Part shown: positions 8,966 through 20,205 of the stretch, in pieces
Numbering within the stretch: the first letter of the stretch is position 1
How the letters are laid out: each line of letters begins with the position of its first letter
From: Mixta sp. Marseille-Q2659
Lineage (GTDB): Bacteria > Pseudomonadota > Gammaproteobacteria > Enterobacterales > Enterobacteriaceae
Assembly: GCF_940807255.1 (NCBI RefSeq)
Contig: NZ_CALNWY010000001.1
Coordinates: 62,001 to 126,000, forward strand
Length of the DNA stretch: 64,000 nucleotides
Reading direction: 5' to 3'
Position numbers and translations under genes: made by a program
Notes under the pieces: generated by a model
What the model saw: only the letters and a program-made list of their open reading frames with translations
Told to the model about the DNA's origin: nothing
Databases searched by the model: none

Positions 8966-10240
8966 ATGACAACGATTTACACTGCCCTGCTTTACCTTAT
9001 ACAGCCTCTGATTTGGCTGCGCCTTTGGCTGCGCGGCCGCAAAGCGCCTGCCTATCGTAAACGCTGGGCGGAACGCTACGGCTTTTGTGCAGGAAAAGTG
9101 AGCCCTGGCGGTATTCTGCTGCATTCGGTTTCAGTAGGCGAAACGCTGGCCGCCGTTCCGCTGGTGCGGGCGCTGCGTCACCGCTACCCCACGCTGCCGA
9201 TTACGGTTACCACCATGACGCCGACCGGCTCAGAGCGCGCGCAGTCCGCCTTTGGCAAAGATGTGCATCATGTCTATCTGCCTTACGAGCTTCCCGGCGC
9301 CATTCATCGCTTTCTTAATACCGCCGATCCCCGGCTGGTCATCATTATGGAGACCGAGCTGTGGCCCAACTTTATTAAAGCCCTGCATGAGCGTCAGGTG
9401 CCGCTTGTGATCGCCAATGCGCGCCTGTCAGCCCGTTCAGCGAAAGGCTATAAAAAGCTGGGGAAATTTATGCGTCAGCTGCTACAGCGCATTACGCTGA
9501 TCGCCGCACAGAATGAAGAAGATGGCGCGCGCTTTGTCGAGCTGGGCCTGAAGCGGTCACAGCTGGCGATTACCGGCAGCCTGAAGTTTGATATTTCCGT
9601 TACGCCAGAACTGGCAGCGCGGGCGGTAACGCTACGCCGTCAGTGGGCGCCGCGCCGTCCGGTCTGGATTGCCACCAGCACTCACGAAGGCGAAGAGAGC
9701 ATTATTCTGGATGCGCACCGCCGCCTGCTGGCGCATTTTCCCGATCTGCTGTTGATTCTGGTGCCGCGTCACCCTGAGCGTTTCGACACGGCGCGGGAAA
9801 TGACGCAAAAAAGCGGCTTCAGCTATACGCTACGCAGTAGCGGTGAAATTCCTTCTGGCAGCACGCAGGTTGTTATCGGCGATACGATGGGCGAACTGAT
9901 GCTGCTGTATGGCATTGCCGATCTGGCTTTTGTCGGCGGCAGCCTGGTGGAGCGCGGCGGTCACAATCCGCTGGAACCGGCAGCACACGCTATTCCGGTG
10001 TTGATGGGCCCGCACACCTTTAACTTCAAAGATATTTGCAGCAAGCTAAAACAGGCTGACGGCCTGATTACCGTAACCGATACCGCCACGCTGGTGCATG
10101 AGGTAGGTAATCTGCTGATCGATGACGATTACCGCCGATATCATGGCCGTCACGCCGTTGAGGTATTGCATCAAAATCAGGGCGCGTTGCAGCGTTTGCT
10201 ACAGCTGCTTGAGCCTTACCTGCCGCCACGGAATCATTAA
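8966..10240 (+). CDS. waaA: Kdo transferase WaaA (KdtA)
   Basis: 424 residues, the usual length. WaaA adds two Kdo residues from CMP-Kdo to lipid IVA at the cytoplasmic face of the inner membrane; it is essential in most enterobacteria. The N-terminus (YTALLYLIQPLIWLRLWLRGRKAPAYRKRW) is a membrane-associated segment nearly identical to E. coli. E59 in HSVSVGETLA is the expected catalytic glutamate, and SLVERGGHNPLEP is the C-terminal donor-binding block. waaE starts immediately at its stop (TAA-ATG). A 79-base gap separates it from wabG. Confidence 0.97.
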   Translation: MTTIYTALLYLIQPLIWLRLWLRGRKAPAYRKRWAERYGFCAGKVSPGGILLHSVSVGETLAAVPLVRALRHRYPTLPITVTTMTPTGSERAQSAFGKDVHHVYLPYELPGAIHRFLNTADPRLVIIMETELWPNFIKALHERQVPLVIANARLSARSAKGYKKLGKFMRQLLQRITLIAAQNEEDGARFVELGLKRSQLAITGSLKFDISVTPELAARAVTLRRQWAPRRPVWIATSTHEGEESIILDAHRRLLAHFPDLLLILVPRHPERFDTAREMTQKSGFSYTLRSSGEIPSGSTQVVIGDTMGELMLLYGIADLAFVGGSLVERGGHNPLEPAAHAIPVLMGPHTFNFKDICSKLKQADGLITVTDTATLVHEVGNLLIDDDYRRYHGRHAVEVLHQNQGALQRLLQLLEPYLPPRNH

Positions 10241-11499
<1,259 letters not shown>

Positions 11500-11509
11500 C
11501 GCGGCAGAC

Positions 11510-12319
11510 CTATTTCTGACAGCTTCGACAGAAAAAGGTACTCCGCTGGCCATGTTTAGCGATTTCAATCGGCGTTCCGCATACGCGGCATGGCTCTCCG
11601 GCACGTCCATACACCTGTAGCTCCTGCGCAAAATAGCCTGGCTTGCCGTCGCTCTGCAGAAAATCGCGTAGCGTCGTGCCGCCCTGTTCGATAGAACGCA
11701 GCAGTACCGCTTTTATCACTTTTACCAGTAGCGCGATTTCTTCATAGCTTAGCGACATCGCCGGACGATCGGGCAGGATCCCTGCGGCGAACAGCGACTC
11801 GCTGGCATAAATGTTACCGACGCCTACCACCAGCTTGTTTTCCATCAGCCAGGGTTTGATGGCGGTACGCTTTCCACGACATTTTTCAAACAGATAATCA
11901 GCATTAAACTGCTCGCTGAGCGGTTCCGGCCCCAGGTGCGCCAGCACATTGCTGGCCTGAAGGTCGGTACTCCACAGCCAGGCGCCAAAACGACGCGGAT
12001 CGGTATAACGCAGCACTTTGCCGTTGCTCATTACCAGATCGACATGATCGTGTTTTGCCGCCGGGATCGCTTCCGGCAGTACGCGCAGGCTGCCGGACAT
12101 ACCAAGGTGGATAATAATCCAGCCCTCAGGCAGTTCCAGCAGCAGGTATTTAGCGCGGCGCTGAACGCTCAGCACCGGCTGATCGCTCAGAGCGTGAATC
12201 TCCTGTGATACCGGCCAGCGCAGACGCGGATTACGCACCACAGCGTGCAGAATGGTCTCTCCTACCAGGTGCGGTTCAATGCCGCGACGGCTGGTTTCTA
12301 CCTCAGGTAATTCAGGCAT
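11510..12319 (-). CDS. mutM: Formamidopyrimidine-DNA glycosylase MutM (Fpg)
   Basis: 269 residues. Removes 8-oxoguanine and ring-opened purines from DNA. After Met removal the N-terminus is PELPEVE, with the catalytic Pro and Glu. The C-terminal four-cysteine zinc finger (CRVCGTP...FFCRSCQK) is intact. It is the last gene of the rpmB-rpmG-mutM unit, behind a terminator hairpin that would set its level low, and is convergent with coaD with 10 bases between the stops. Confidence 0.97.
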   Translation of the reverse strand: MPELPEVETSRRGIEPHLVGETILHAVVRNPRLRWPVSQEIHALSDQPVLSVQRRAKYLLLELPEGWIIIHLGMSGSLRVLPEAIPAAKHDHVDLVMSNGKVLRYTDPRRFGAWLWSTDLQASNVLAHLGPEPLSEQFNADYLFEKCRGKRTAIKPWLMENKLVVGVGNIYASESLFAAGILPDRPAMSLSYEEIALLVKVIKAVLLRSIEQGGTTLRDFLQSDGKPGYFAQELQVYGRAGEPCRVCGTPIEIAKHGQRSTFFCRSCQK

Positions 12320-12354
12320 GACAGCTCCTCACGTTTTACGGTTTCATAAAAACA

Positions 12355-12380
12355 AAAAACCCGGCCGAAGCCGGGTTTTT
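12355..12380 (-). terminator. Intrinsic terminator between rpmG and mutM
   Basis: Read on the minus strand, AAAAACCCGGC-TTCG-GCCGGGTTTTT forms an 11-bp stem with a UUCG tetraloop and a U-run. It lies just past rpmG and before mutM, so it separates high ribosomal-protein expression from mutM, which depends on readthrough or its own promoter. Confidence 0.85.
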
Positions 12381-12394
12381 CGTGGAAGCCGCAA

Positions 12395-12565
<171 letters not shown>

Positions 12566-12573
12566 TCAGTTCC

Positions 12574-12831
<258 letters not shown>

Positions 12832-13049
12832 TCAGCTCGAGCTTTAAAAACTAGGTCTTGGCCGCCTCGTCAGGCTGGTAGCCCATCCAGGCGAGTTCCA
12901 TGTGAACCCGCTGAGCAGGCCTAAACGCCAAACCCGAGATTCTCAAAGGTGGCGTAGTATACGCCTTGTATTGCCAGCGCTCAAGTCCCGAACAGATAAA
13001 GATCCCCCCGGATCGCCGAAATGGTACAGAAAAGCAGCGTTTTTCGCGC

Positions 13050-13700
13050 TTACAGCCAGCCTCGCTCGGCAAAAGAAACATATTCACCACTGCCAATCAC
13101 TAAATGGTCGAGAACACGAATATTCATGAGCAGACAGGCCTGCCGAATATGTTGGGTAATATCCCGATCGGCACTGCTTGGCTCCGCGCGCCCTGAAGGG
13201 TGGTTGTGCGCCAGTATCAGCGCCGCCGCATTCAGCTTTAACGCGATGCGTACAATTTCACGCGGATGCACTTCCACGCTGGCAATGGTGCCGGAAAACA
13301 TCTGCTGCGCCTCCAGCACCCGGTGCTGATTATCAAGAAATATCACCATAAAAACTTCCCGTTCCTGGTGCGCCAGCACGCTTTGCAGGTAAAGCTGCGT
13401 AAGCTGTGGATTTTCCAGCACGTTTTCACGCGCCAGCTGTGCGCTGAAAAAGCGCTTTCCCAGTTCGGCAATAGCGTGTAGCTGCGCCAGCTTAGCGTCG
13501 CCGATGCCTTTGATGGCCTTAAACGCGCTTTTTTCAGCGCTCATCAAAAGATAGAGCGAACCAAAAACCTCAAGCAGCTCGCCCGCTAACGCCATCACTG
13601 GTTTTCCGCAGGCGCCGGTGCGTAAGAAGATGGCCAGCAGCTCCGTATCAGTTAACGCCGATGCGCCCATCTGATGTAATTTTTCCCTGGGTTTTAACAT
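13050..13700 (-). CDS. radC: RadC family protein (JAB/MPN domain)
   Basis: 216 residues from the ATG at 13700, preceded by AGGGAGAG about 9 bases upstream. A longer in-frame ATG at 13760 lacks a site and would add 20 residues not seen in relatives. An N-terminal helix-hairpin-helix region ([21 protein letters not shown]) is followed by a C-terminal JAB metalloprotease-like domain with [14 protein letters not shown]. The metal-binding H-x-H...D residues are kept. The name comes from an E. coli radiation mutant later assigned to recG; a true repair role is unproven. Divergent from coaBC. Confidence 0.92.
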   Translation of the reverse strand: MLKPREKLHQMGASALTDTELLAIFLRTGACGKPVMALAGELLEVFGSLYLLMSAEKSAFKAIKGIGDAKLAQLHAIAELGKRFFSAQLARENVLENPQLTQLYLQSVLAHQEREVFMVIFLDNQHRVLEAQQMFSGTIASVEVHPREIVRIALKLNAAALILAHNHPSGRAEPSSADRDITQHIRQACLLMNIRVLDHLVIGSGEYVSFAERGWL

Positions 13701-13903
13701 GCGCTTTATCTCTCCCTGACGAGTAGCTCCTGAGCCATTACTTTGCGCCTGCCAGCACAAGGCAGCCAGCGGCGGGTTTTATCTTTTCGAGGCGACTCGC
13801 AAAGGTGGCGGGATGCTAAACGGCGCGATAGTAAGATTGTGATAAAATCGCGTCATTGTGATATGGCTGGGCTTGTCGCCAGGTCAACAAAGGCAGAAAT
13901 GAA

Positions 13904-15118
13904 ATGATGGGATTAACCGGTAAACATATTGTACTGGGCGTCAGCGGCGGTATCGCCGCCTACAAAACGCCTGAACTGGTGCGACGTCTGCGCGATCGTG
14001 GCGCCGAGGTGCGCGTGGTGATGACCGAGGCGGCGAAGGCATTTATCACGCCGCTGACCTTACAGGCGGTTTCCGGCTATCCGGTGTACGACGATCTGCT
14101 TGATCCGGCGGCGGAAGCCGCAATGGGCCATATTGAACTGGGAAAATGGGCCGATTTGGTTATTTTAGCGCCCGCCACGGCAGATTTAATTGCTCGTGTG
14201 GCGGCAGGTATGGCGAACGATCTGGTAACCACGGCTTGTCTGGCAACCGCTGCGCCAATTGCCATCGTACCGGCTATGAATCAGCAGATGTATCGCGCGA
14301 AGCCTACACAGGAAAATCTACAGCGCCTTGCCGAGCGCGGCGTACTGATTTGGGGACCTGACAGCGGCAGCCAGGCCTGCGGCGATGTGGGCCCTGGCCG
14401 CATGCTCGATCCGCTGGCGATTGTCGATCATGCCGTCGCCTGGTCTGCACCCGTCAACGATCTGCAACATCTCAATATTATGATTACCGCCGGTCCGACA
14501 CGCGAAGCGCTCGACCCGGTGCGCTATATCTCTAATCACAGCTCAGGCAAGATGGGTTTCGCCATTGCCGCCGCCGCCGCCGCCCGTGGTGCGAACGTTA
14601 CGCTGGTTGCCGGGCCAGTCGCATTAGCGACGCCCGCCGGCGTTAAGCGTGTTGATGTCACCAGCGCGCTAGAGATGGAAAAGACGGTAATGCTGCATAT
14701 TACGCAGCAAGATATTTTCATTGGCAGCGCAGCCGTGGCAGACTACCGCGCAGCGGAAGTCGCGCCGGAAAAAATTAAAAAACAGGGTGATGAGATCACG
14801 CTGAAAATGATAAAAAACCCCGACATTATCGCTGGCGTAGGCGCTATGCAGGAACAGCGCCCCTATGTAGTAGGGTTTGCTGCTGAAACCCGTAATGTGG
14901 AAGAATACGCCCAACAAAAGCGTGTTCGGAAAAATCTGGACCTGATCTGCGCCAACGATGTTTCTAAACCAGGGCAAGGTTTCAACAGCGATACGAATGC
15001 TCTTCACCTTTTCTGGCAGGAGGGAGAAAAAGTTTTGCCTCTCGTAGATAAAACACTCCTTGGCCAGCAGTTATTAGACGAGATTGTCAGCCGTTATGAT
15101 GAAAAAAATCGACGTTAA
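13904..15118 (+). CDS. coaBC: Bifunctional CoaBC (phosphopantothenoylcysteine decarboxylase/synthase)
   Basis: 404 residues. The N-terminal CoaC flavoprotein half has [18 protein letters not shown], active-site His in GHIELGKW and the catalytic cysteine in [14 protein letters not shown]. The C-terminal CoaB half starts near [24 protein letters not shown] and carries the KIKK and DLICANDV motifs. It joins cysteine to phosphopantothenate and decarboxylates it, supplying the substrate of CoaD 3 kb away. Start is ATG 13904 or the next ATG at 13907. It overlaps dut by 23 bases, so the two are translationally coupled. Confidence 0.97.
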   Translation: MMGLTGKHIVLGVSGGIAAYKTPELVRRLRDRGAEVRVVMTEAAKAFITPLTLQAVSGYPVYDDLLDPAAEAAMGHIELGKWADLVILAPATADLIARVAAGMANDLVTTACLATAAPIAIVPAMNQQMYRAKPTQENLQRLAERGVLIWGPDSGSQACGDVGPGRMLDPLAIVDHAVAWSAPVNDLQHLNIMITAGPTREALDPVRYISNHSSGKMGFAIAAAAAARGANVTLVAGPVALATPAGVKRVDVTSALEMEKTVMLHITQQDIFIGSAAVADYRAAEVAPEKIKKQGDEITLKMIKNPDIIAGVGAMQEQRPYVVGFAAETRNVEEYAQQKRVRKNLDLICANDVSKPGQGFNSDTNALHLFWQEGEKVLPLVDKTLLGQQLLDEIVSRYDEKNRR

Positions 15119-15554
15119 GATTATTGATGCGCGCGTAGGCAAGGAGTTTCCGCTGCCCACGTATGCGACCTCTGGCTCAGCGGGTTTGGATTTGCGCGCC
15201 TGTCTTGATGCCGCGCAGGAACTGGCGCCCGGCGCCACAACATTACTGCCTACCGGCCTGGCGATTCATATTGCCGATCCGTCCCTTGCCGCCGTTATTT
15301 TGCCGCGCTCCGGCCTGGGCCATAAGCATGGCATCGTACTGGGCAATCTGGTTGGCCTGATTGACTCTGATTATCAGGGCCAGCTGATGGTGTCCGTCTG
15401 GAACCGTGGCCAGGAGAGCTTTACTATCCAGCCTGGCGAACGTATTGCCCAGCTGGTTTTTGTCCCGGTGGTCCAGGCAGAATTTAATCTGGTTGAAGAT
15501 TTCGACGCCAGCGCACGCGGTGAAGGCGGCTTCGGTCACTCCGGCCGAAATTAA
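15096..15554 (+). CDS. dut: dUTP diphosphatase Dut
   Basis: 152 residues from the ATG-ATG at 15096, matching the enterobacterial [10 protein letters not shown]-terminus; a longer frame from 15084 is not supported. Hydrolyses dUTP to dUMP, keeping uracil out of DNA and feeding thymidylate synthesis. All trimeric dUTPase motifs are visible: [23 protein letters not shown] with the catalytic Asp, and the C-terminal glycine-rich [10 protein letters not shown]. Confidence 0.97.
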   Translation: MMKKIDVKIIDARVGKEFPLPTYATSGSAGLDLRACLDAAQELAPGATTLLPTGLAIHIADPSLAAVILPRSGLGHKHGIVLGNLVGLIDSDYQGQLMVSVWNRGQESFTIQPGERIAQLVFVPVVQAEFNLVEDFDASARGEGGFGHSGRN

Positions 15555-15675
15555 ACGCACAAGAACTCTCCTCCGCAACCCGAATTGTTTATTTTTCAGC
15601 ACCGTGAGATGCCTTCTCACGGATGCTGCGTGGGCCTTTGCTCGTTTATGATAAATCTCAGGGGTTTATAACGTC

Positions 15676-16272
15676 ATGGCAGAAAAAAAGAGCGCGAAAA
15701 GGAATCGTCGCGATGAAATCCTGCAGGCTCTGGCGCAGATGCTGGAGTCGAGCGATGGTAGCCAACGTATTACCACCGCAAAGTTGGCCGCCACGGTAGG
15801 TGTATCTGAAGCCGCGCTTTATCGTCATTTTCCCAGCAAAACGCGGATGTTTGATAGCCTGATCGAGTTTATTGAAGACAGCCTTATCACCCGCATCAAC
15901 GCTATCCTGAAAGATGAAAAAGAGACCATGGCGCGTTTGCGCATGATCGTGCAGCTGATTTTGGGTTTTGGCGAACTCAATCCGGGTCTGACACGTATTT
16001 TGACCGGCCATGCATTGATGTTTGAACAGGATCGTTTACAGGGCCGCATTAACCAGCTTTTTGAGCGTATCGAGGCCCAGCTACGGCAGGTTATGCGCGA
16101 GCGAAAGATGCGTGAGGGCGAAGGCTTTACCACCGATGAAACGCTGCTGGCCAGCCAGCTGCTCGCTTTCTGCGAAGGCATGCTGTCACGCTTTGTACGT
16201 TCAGAGTTCCGCTATTTGCCGACAAAGGAATTTGAGGTACGTTGGCCGTTACTGGCGGCGCAGCTGGTGTAA
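15676..16272 (+). CDS. slmA: Nucleoid occlusion factor SlmA
   Basis: 198 residues, TetR-family fold, nearly identical to E. coli SlmA. The N-terminal helix-turn-helix ([29 protein letters not shown]) binds SlmA boxes spread over the chromosome; the DNA-bound dimer blocks FtsZ ring assembly over the nucleoid. It follows dut with a 121-base gap, the usual coaBC-dut-slmA order, and is convergent with pyrE. Confidence 0.96.
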   Translation: MAEKKSAKRNRRDEILQALAQMLESSDGSQRITTAKLAATVGVSEAALYRHFPSKTRMFDSLIEFIEDSLITRINAILKDEKETMARLRMIVQLILGFGELNPGLTRILTGHALMFEQDRLQGRINQLFERIEAQLRQVMRERKMREGEGFTTDETLLASQLLAFCEGMLSRFVRSEFRYLPTKEFEVRWPLLAAQLV

Positions 16273-16331
16273 TGCTTGCTGTCCGGCACGGCTAGTTAGC
16301 ATCCTGCCGTTGCCAGACAAAGGTGGATACA

Positions 16332-16355
16332 GCCGGGCCCGCTGATAAGCCCGGC
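16332..16355. other. Inverted repeat between slmA and pyrE
   Basis: GCCGGGC (16332-16338) and GCCCGGC (16349-16355) form a 7-bp GC-only stem with a 10-base loop between the convergent slmA and pyrE stops. There is no U-run on either strand, so it is a possible mRNA-end hairpin rather than a confirmed intrinsic terminator. Confidence 0.4.
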
Positions 16356-16364
16356 GCATTGCAG

Positions 16365-17006
16365 TTAGATGCCGTAGGTTTGACGATAGGCGCGAACGGC
16401 AGCCAAGTGGTCGGCCATTTCCGGTTTCTCTTCCAGATAATCAATCAGATCGCTTAGCGTGATAATCGCCGTCACGTGACACTGATAATCATGCTCAACT
16501 TCCTGAATAGCAGAAATTTCGCCGCGGCCACGTTCCTGACGGTCAAGAGAAATCAGCACGCCAGCCAGCGTGGCGCCGTTAGCAGCGATGATTTCCATCG
16601 ATTCACGGATAGCCGTCCCTGCGGTAATCACATCGTCAACCAGCATCACACGCCCCTGCAGCGGGCTGCCGACTAACATGCCACCCTCGCCGTGATCTTT
16701 TGCTTCCTTGCGGTTAAAGCAATAAGGAACGTCGCGCTGATGGTGGTCGGCGAGCGCAACAGCCGTAGTCGTAGCGATAGGAATGCCTTTGTAAGCCGGG
16801 CCGAACAACAGATCAAAATCGACGCCGGAATCTACCAGCGCCTGCGCATAAAAACGGCCCAGCAGCGCCAGGTCGCGGCCGGTATTAAACAGGCCCGCAT
16901 TAAAAAAATAAGGGCTTTTACGTCCCGACTTCAGGGTAAACTCGCCGAATTTTAATACCTGCTTGTTCAGAGCAAACTCAATAAACTCACGCTGCCAGGC
17001 TTTCAT
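16365..17006 (-). CDS. pyrE: Orotate phosphoribosyltransferase PyrE
   Basis: 213 residues. Converts orotate and PRPP to OMP in pyrimidine synthesis. The PRPP-binding motif [14 protein letters not shown] and the catalytic loop with [11 protein letters not shown] are intact. It follows rph, with an attenuator hairpin in the 58-base gap. In E. coli coupled translation of rph at low UTP prevents termination there and raises pyrE expression; the same layout is seen here. Confidence 0.97.
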   Translation of the reverse strand: MKAWQREFIEFALNKQVLKFGEFTLKSGRKSPYFFNAGLFNTGRDLALLGRFYAQALVDSGVDFDLLFGPAYKGIPIATTTAVALADHHQRDVPYCFNRKEAKDHGEGGMLVGSPLQGRVMLVDDVITAGTAIRESMEIIAANGATLAGVLISLDRQERGRGEISAIQEVEHDYQCHVTAIITLSDLIDYLEEKPEMADHLAAVRAYRQTYGI

Positions 17007-17032
17007 CTTTACTCTCCTCGAAAATGAGCCAT

Positions 17033-17057
17033 AAAAAAGGCGACTCTCTGGTCGCCT
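17033..17057 (-). terminator. pyrE attenuator (rph-pyrE intercistronic terminator)
   Basis: On the minus strand AGGCGAC-CAGAGA-GTCGCCT followed by six U forms a strong terminator 8 bases past the rph stop. Its place between rph and pyrE matches the UTP-sensed attenuator of E. coli. Confidence 0.85.
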
Positions 17058-17064
17058 GAAATGA

Positions 17065-17781
17065 TCAATTATTTAGCGCCGCCTTCTGCGCCTGAATCAA
17101 GGTATCGATACCGCCTCGCGCCAACGCCAGCAGCGTCAACAACTCTTCATGACTGAAGGGTTCGCCTTCGGCGGTGCCCTGAACTTCAATCATGCGGCCA
17201 TCTTCCATCATTACCACGTTCATATCAGTTTCAGCGGCGGAATCTTCGATATATTCCAGATCGCATAATGCTTCACCGTTAACAATACCGACAGAAACGG
17301 CAGCCACCATGCCTTTCATCGGGTTCTTCGCCAGTTTGCCGGCGGCTACTAACGCATTCAGCGCATCAGCCAGTGCTACGCAGGCACCGGTAATAGAAGC
17401 CGTACGCGTGCCGCCATCAGCCTGCAGCACATCGCAATCAAGCGTAATGGTATATTCGCCCAGCGCTTTCAAATCGACCGCTGCGCGCAGCGAGCGTGCG
17501 ATCAGGCGCTGAATTTCAAGCGTCCGCCCACCCTGTTTACCTTTGGCCGCTTCGCGCGCATTACGGCTATGGGTTGAGCGCGGCAGCATGCCATATTCGG
17601 CGGTGATCCAGCCCTGGCCCTGACCTTTCAAAAAACGCGGCACACCTTCTTCGACGGTCGCATTACAAAGTACCTTGGTATCACCGAATTCAACCAGTAC
17701 AGAACCTTCTGCATGTTTGGTGTAATGACGAGTCAGGGTGACGGGACGCACCTGCTGTGTGAGACGGCCTGCTGGACGCAT
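17065..17781 (-). CDS. rph: Ribonuclease PH, intact
   Basis: 238 residues, full length. A phosphorolytic 3'-5' exoribonuclease acting in tRNA 3' maturation and rRNA turnover. The N-terminus [27 protein letters not shown] and the phosphate-site region [19 protein letters not shown] are typical. Unlike E. coli K-12, whose rph is frameshifted near the end, this copy is complete through the AQKAALNN C-terminus. It also acts as the leader gene for pyrE. Confidence 0.97.
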   Translation of the reverse strand: MRPAGRLTQQVRPVTLTRHYTKHAEGSVLVEFGDTKVLCNATVEEGVPRFLKGQGQGWITAEYGMLPRSTHSRNAREAAKGKQGGRTLEIQRLIARSLRAAVDLKALGEYTITLDCDVLQADGGTRTASITGACVALADALNALVAAGKLAKNPMKGMVAAVSVGIVNGEALCDLEYIEDSAAETDMNVVMMEDGRMIEVQGTAEGEPFSHEELLTLLALARGGIDTLIQAQKAALNN

Positions 17782-17890
17782 GGTTTTTCTCCGGCTTGCT
17801 AAGATTGGCTGCGCATTATACGGTTTTCAGCTCTGCCTGCCTACCGGCCCATTTCAGGAACGCAGCCAGAAAAGGTGAACTGGGGCTGAT

Positions 17891-18034
17891 TTAATCAAGC
17901 GTTTCGCGGAAGGATTTTAGCGCAATAAACATAACCATGACGGCAAGCAACAGCAGCGGCAGGAGATCGGATAATAAATCGGTTAAAGAATTGCCCTTAA
18001 GCAGACGGATAAAACAGGTAAACTTCCCACAAGC
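17891..18034 (-). pseudogene. Remnant of an ABC-2 type transporter permease C-terminus
   Basis: The minus strand holds a 47-codon open stretch, bounded upstream by a stop and lacking any start codon in its first part, ending in TAA. The translation has a LLKGNSLTDLLSDLLPLLLL block, a hydrophobic segment (AVMVMFIAL) and the tail KSFRETLD. The pattern xFLKGxxLxDLxxxLLxLLxxxxxxxxxALxxFRxxLD is what closes many ABC-2 permeases (YhhJ/YbhR type). The bulk of the gene is absent; AT-rich sequence without further coding pattern begins right upstream. I read it as the decayed end of a lost gene. Assignment is by eye. Confidence 0.5.
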
Positions 18035-18039
18035 TTAGC

Positions 18040-18599
18040 TTACCCCGCCAGCGGTAATGAATGTGCTTGTTCAAAACTAAACAAATAATTTAAGGTGAAA
18101 GTATAATTTTCATATTTATTAAATTTCTAACCAACTCGATTAATAATCAAATGCTTTATTTTGAAAAACTTAACATGAGTTTTAAAAAGTTTTTATAAAA
18201 AATATATTTAATTATAGATGGTAAATTATTTTTATAATAATTATAATGTACTTTAATTTCATGGCATTATAAAATTAATTTATAAATTATTTTTTATGAT
18301 TCACAAAAAAACGCTAAATAACCCCTTAATAAAACGCAAGAAAAATACAGGTTCTACTGGAGTACTTAAAAACTCATTTGTATTGCCGGCAGTAAATCTC
18401 CTTATTTATCTCTCTACATCTATTGTAATTAAACCCCTTCCTTTTCTGTTAAAAATTCAAAGCCATCTGTAGCGAAAAATTGCTGTTTGCGGTCCTTCCG
18501 GCGCGCTAATCCGTCAAAATGCTTTAATACGCAACGGCAGCCAACATAATATATTCATCTTAATTGATGCTTTACCTGTTAAGGGGAAGGCGGCATCGC
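18040..18599. other. AT-rich non-coding stretch between rph and yicC
   Basis: About 560 bases without a convincing reading frame. The part 18080-18480 is strikingly rich in A and T, with long runs such as TTTTTATAAAAAATATATTTAATTAT, far below the composition of its neighbours. It fits a scar left by gene loss or an imported segment bound by H-NS. I found no tRNA, no clear hairpin-plus-U terminator and no insertion-sequence ends. Confidence 0.5.
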
Positions 18600-18605
18600 T
18601 ATAAT
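18600..18605 (+). promoter_or_regulatory. Consensus -10 box upstream of yicC
   Basis: A perfect TATAAT lies 33 bases before the yicC start. The -35 is poor (TTAAGG at 18579-18584 with a 15-base spacer). Likely the yicC promoter. Confidence 0.45.
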
Positions 18606-18637
18606 CCTTGGAACTTTACTTAATACGGGTACGCAAA

Positions 18638-19501
18638 ATGATCCGCAGCATGACCGCCTACGCCCGGCGAGAAACCAAAGGCGAATGGGGCAGCGCAGCC
18701 TGGGAGCTGCGTTCCGTGAACCAACGCTATCTTGAAACCTATATTCGTCTGCCTGAACAATTCCGCAGCCTGGAACCGGTAATTCGTGAGCGCCTGCGCA
18801 ACCGTCTTACTCGCGGGAAGATTGAGTGCAGTTTACGTTTTGATGCCGATCCAAGCGCGCAAAGCGCGCTGATCCTTAATCAGGCACTGGCCAAACAGCT
18901 GTTAGAAGCTGCACAGTGGGTTAAACAGCAAAATGCCGATGGCGCGATTGATCCCGTCGATATTTTACGCTGGCCTGGCGTTATGTCCGCACAGGATCAA
19001 GATTTGGATGCAATTAACGCTGAGCTGATCGCGACGCTGGAACTGGCGATTGATGATTTCATTGCCGCACGCGAAAGCGAAGGCGCCGCGTTGAAAAGCA
19101 TGATCGAACAGCGCCTTGAAGGCGTTAGCGCCGAAGTGAAAAAAGTACGTGCATGGATGCCGGATGTGCTGAAATGGCAGCGCGAACGCCTGGTGACCAA
19201 ACTGGAAGAGGCTCAGCTACAGCTGGACAACAATCGTGTTGAGCAGGAACTGGTGATGATGGCCCAGCGCATCGATGTCGCTGAAGAACTGGATCGCCTC
19301 GAAGCACACGTTAAAGAAACCTATAATATCCTGAAGAAAAAAGAGGCCGTCGGACGCCGCCTTGATTTTATGATGCAGGAATTTAATCGTGAGTCGAATA
19401 CGCTGGCCTCGAAATCGATTAATGCGGATGTCACCGCTTCAGCCATTGAATTGAAGGTGCTTATTGAGCAAATGCGCGAGCAGATTCAGAATATTGAATA
19501 A
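18638..19501 (+). CDS. yicC: YicC family endoribonuclease
   Basis: 287 residues from ATG 18638, the start used in E. coli (MIRSMTAYARRE); the frame is open 30 bases further up but without support. The N-terminal YicC-like domain and C-terminal DUF1732 with its highly conserved end (RRLDFMMQEFNRESNTLASKSIN) are complete. E. coli YicC has been described as an RNase that promotes decay of the sRNA RyhB. A terminator follows. Confidence 0.93.
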   Translation: MIRSMTAYARRETKGEWGSAAWELRSVNQRYLETYIRLPEQFRSLEPVIRERLRNRLTRGKIECSLRFDADPSAQSALILNQALAKQLLEAAQWVKQQNADGAIDPVDILRWPGVMSAQDQDLDAINAELIATLELAIDDFIAARESEGAALKSMIEQRLEGVSAEVKKVRAWMPDVLKWQRERLVTKLEEAQLQLDNNRVEQELVMMAQRIDVAEELDRLEAHVKETYNILKKKEAVGRRLDFMMQEFNRESNTLASKSINADVTASAIELKVLIEQMREQIQNIE

Positions 19502-19560
19502 TTTTTAGCAGCCTTTAATCGACAATTGTCCGTAACATGGGGCTGAGTTGATTTCGCAGT

Positions 19561-19601
19561 AAAAAGCCTGAGTTCGGTACATAACCGGGCTCAGGCTTTT
19601 T
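19561..19601. terminator. Bidirectional terminator after yicC
   Basis: AAAAAGCCTGAG (19561-19572) pairs with CTCAGGCTTTTT (19590-19601), a 12-bp stem with a 17-base loop that itself can pair partly. The A-run and U-run make it usable from both sides, for yicC and for the minus-strand OB-fold gene. Confidence 0.8.
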
Positions 19602-19670
19602 AACGAAGTGAGGTTTTTTAGCCGCTAATGCTGAACCGGTTTTAAGACATCATTGATCAATAACTACCGA

Positions 19671-20011
19671 TTAATGTATGAAATGCACCCGATCGACATC
19701 AATTTCAAGCTGACCATCGTTGCGGTCTACCTCGCCAATGAGCTGAACCCGCCTTTTGAAAACCACTTCATCTTCGTCTACATCTACCTTGATGCGACCG
19801 GTATTATCTTTAAACCAGTATTTATCATCATCGTATTTTGCCCGACCGACAATTTCGCCCTCCAGTACCACAAAAGCATTATCAGGCAGCTTTTTTGCCT
19901 CTGCTACTGAAATACTATGCGAACGCCCGTGGGGATAATTTTTTGCCTGTGCGGCGCAAAAAAAAAAGCAGGTAACGCACTGATCAATAAAAACAATACG
20001 CTTCTTTTCAT
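19671..20011 (-). pseudogene. YgiW/YdeI-family OB-fold (BOF) protein, frameshifted at a T10 tract
   Basis: The C-terminal frame encodes a BOF domain (SISVAEAKKLPDNAFVVLEGEI...IKVDVDEDEV...GEVDRNDGQLEIDVDRVHFIH), a small periplasmic OB-fold linked to stress tolerance. The proper N-terminus lies in a different frame: ATG at 20011, with AGGA 9 bases upstream, encodes a signal peptide MKRSVLFLLISALPAFFF. The two frames meet at a run of ten T (minus strand; A10 at 19958-19967). With ten T the signal-peptide frame runs to an early stop; eight or eleven T would give ...FF(F)CAAQAKNYPHG in one frame. So the gene is broken as read, or switches by slippage, or the base count is a sequencing error. Family role from E. 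coli relatives. Confidence 0.75.
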
Positions 20012-20205
20012 ATAAGCGATTCCTGAACATCCGTTTAGTAAAAGGGTTACCCTGGCCGAATCTGCAAATATTTAAAAAGAGAAAGGTCTCAAATAAGCGG
20101 TGCGGCAACGCTTTGCCCCGTTATGAAAGCCTTTTAGGTCGCATAGGCTTTTCACATGAACGTTCTACAATGCTTACATCGCTATTAGTTTTTTCAGGAG
20201 GATAC

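Noticed and set aside
12902-13129. 75-codon plus-strand frame between rpmB and radC
   Set aside because: Overlaps the radC 3' end antisense; no support beyond being open.
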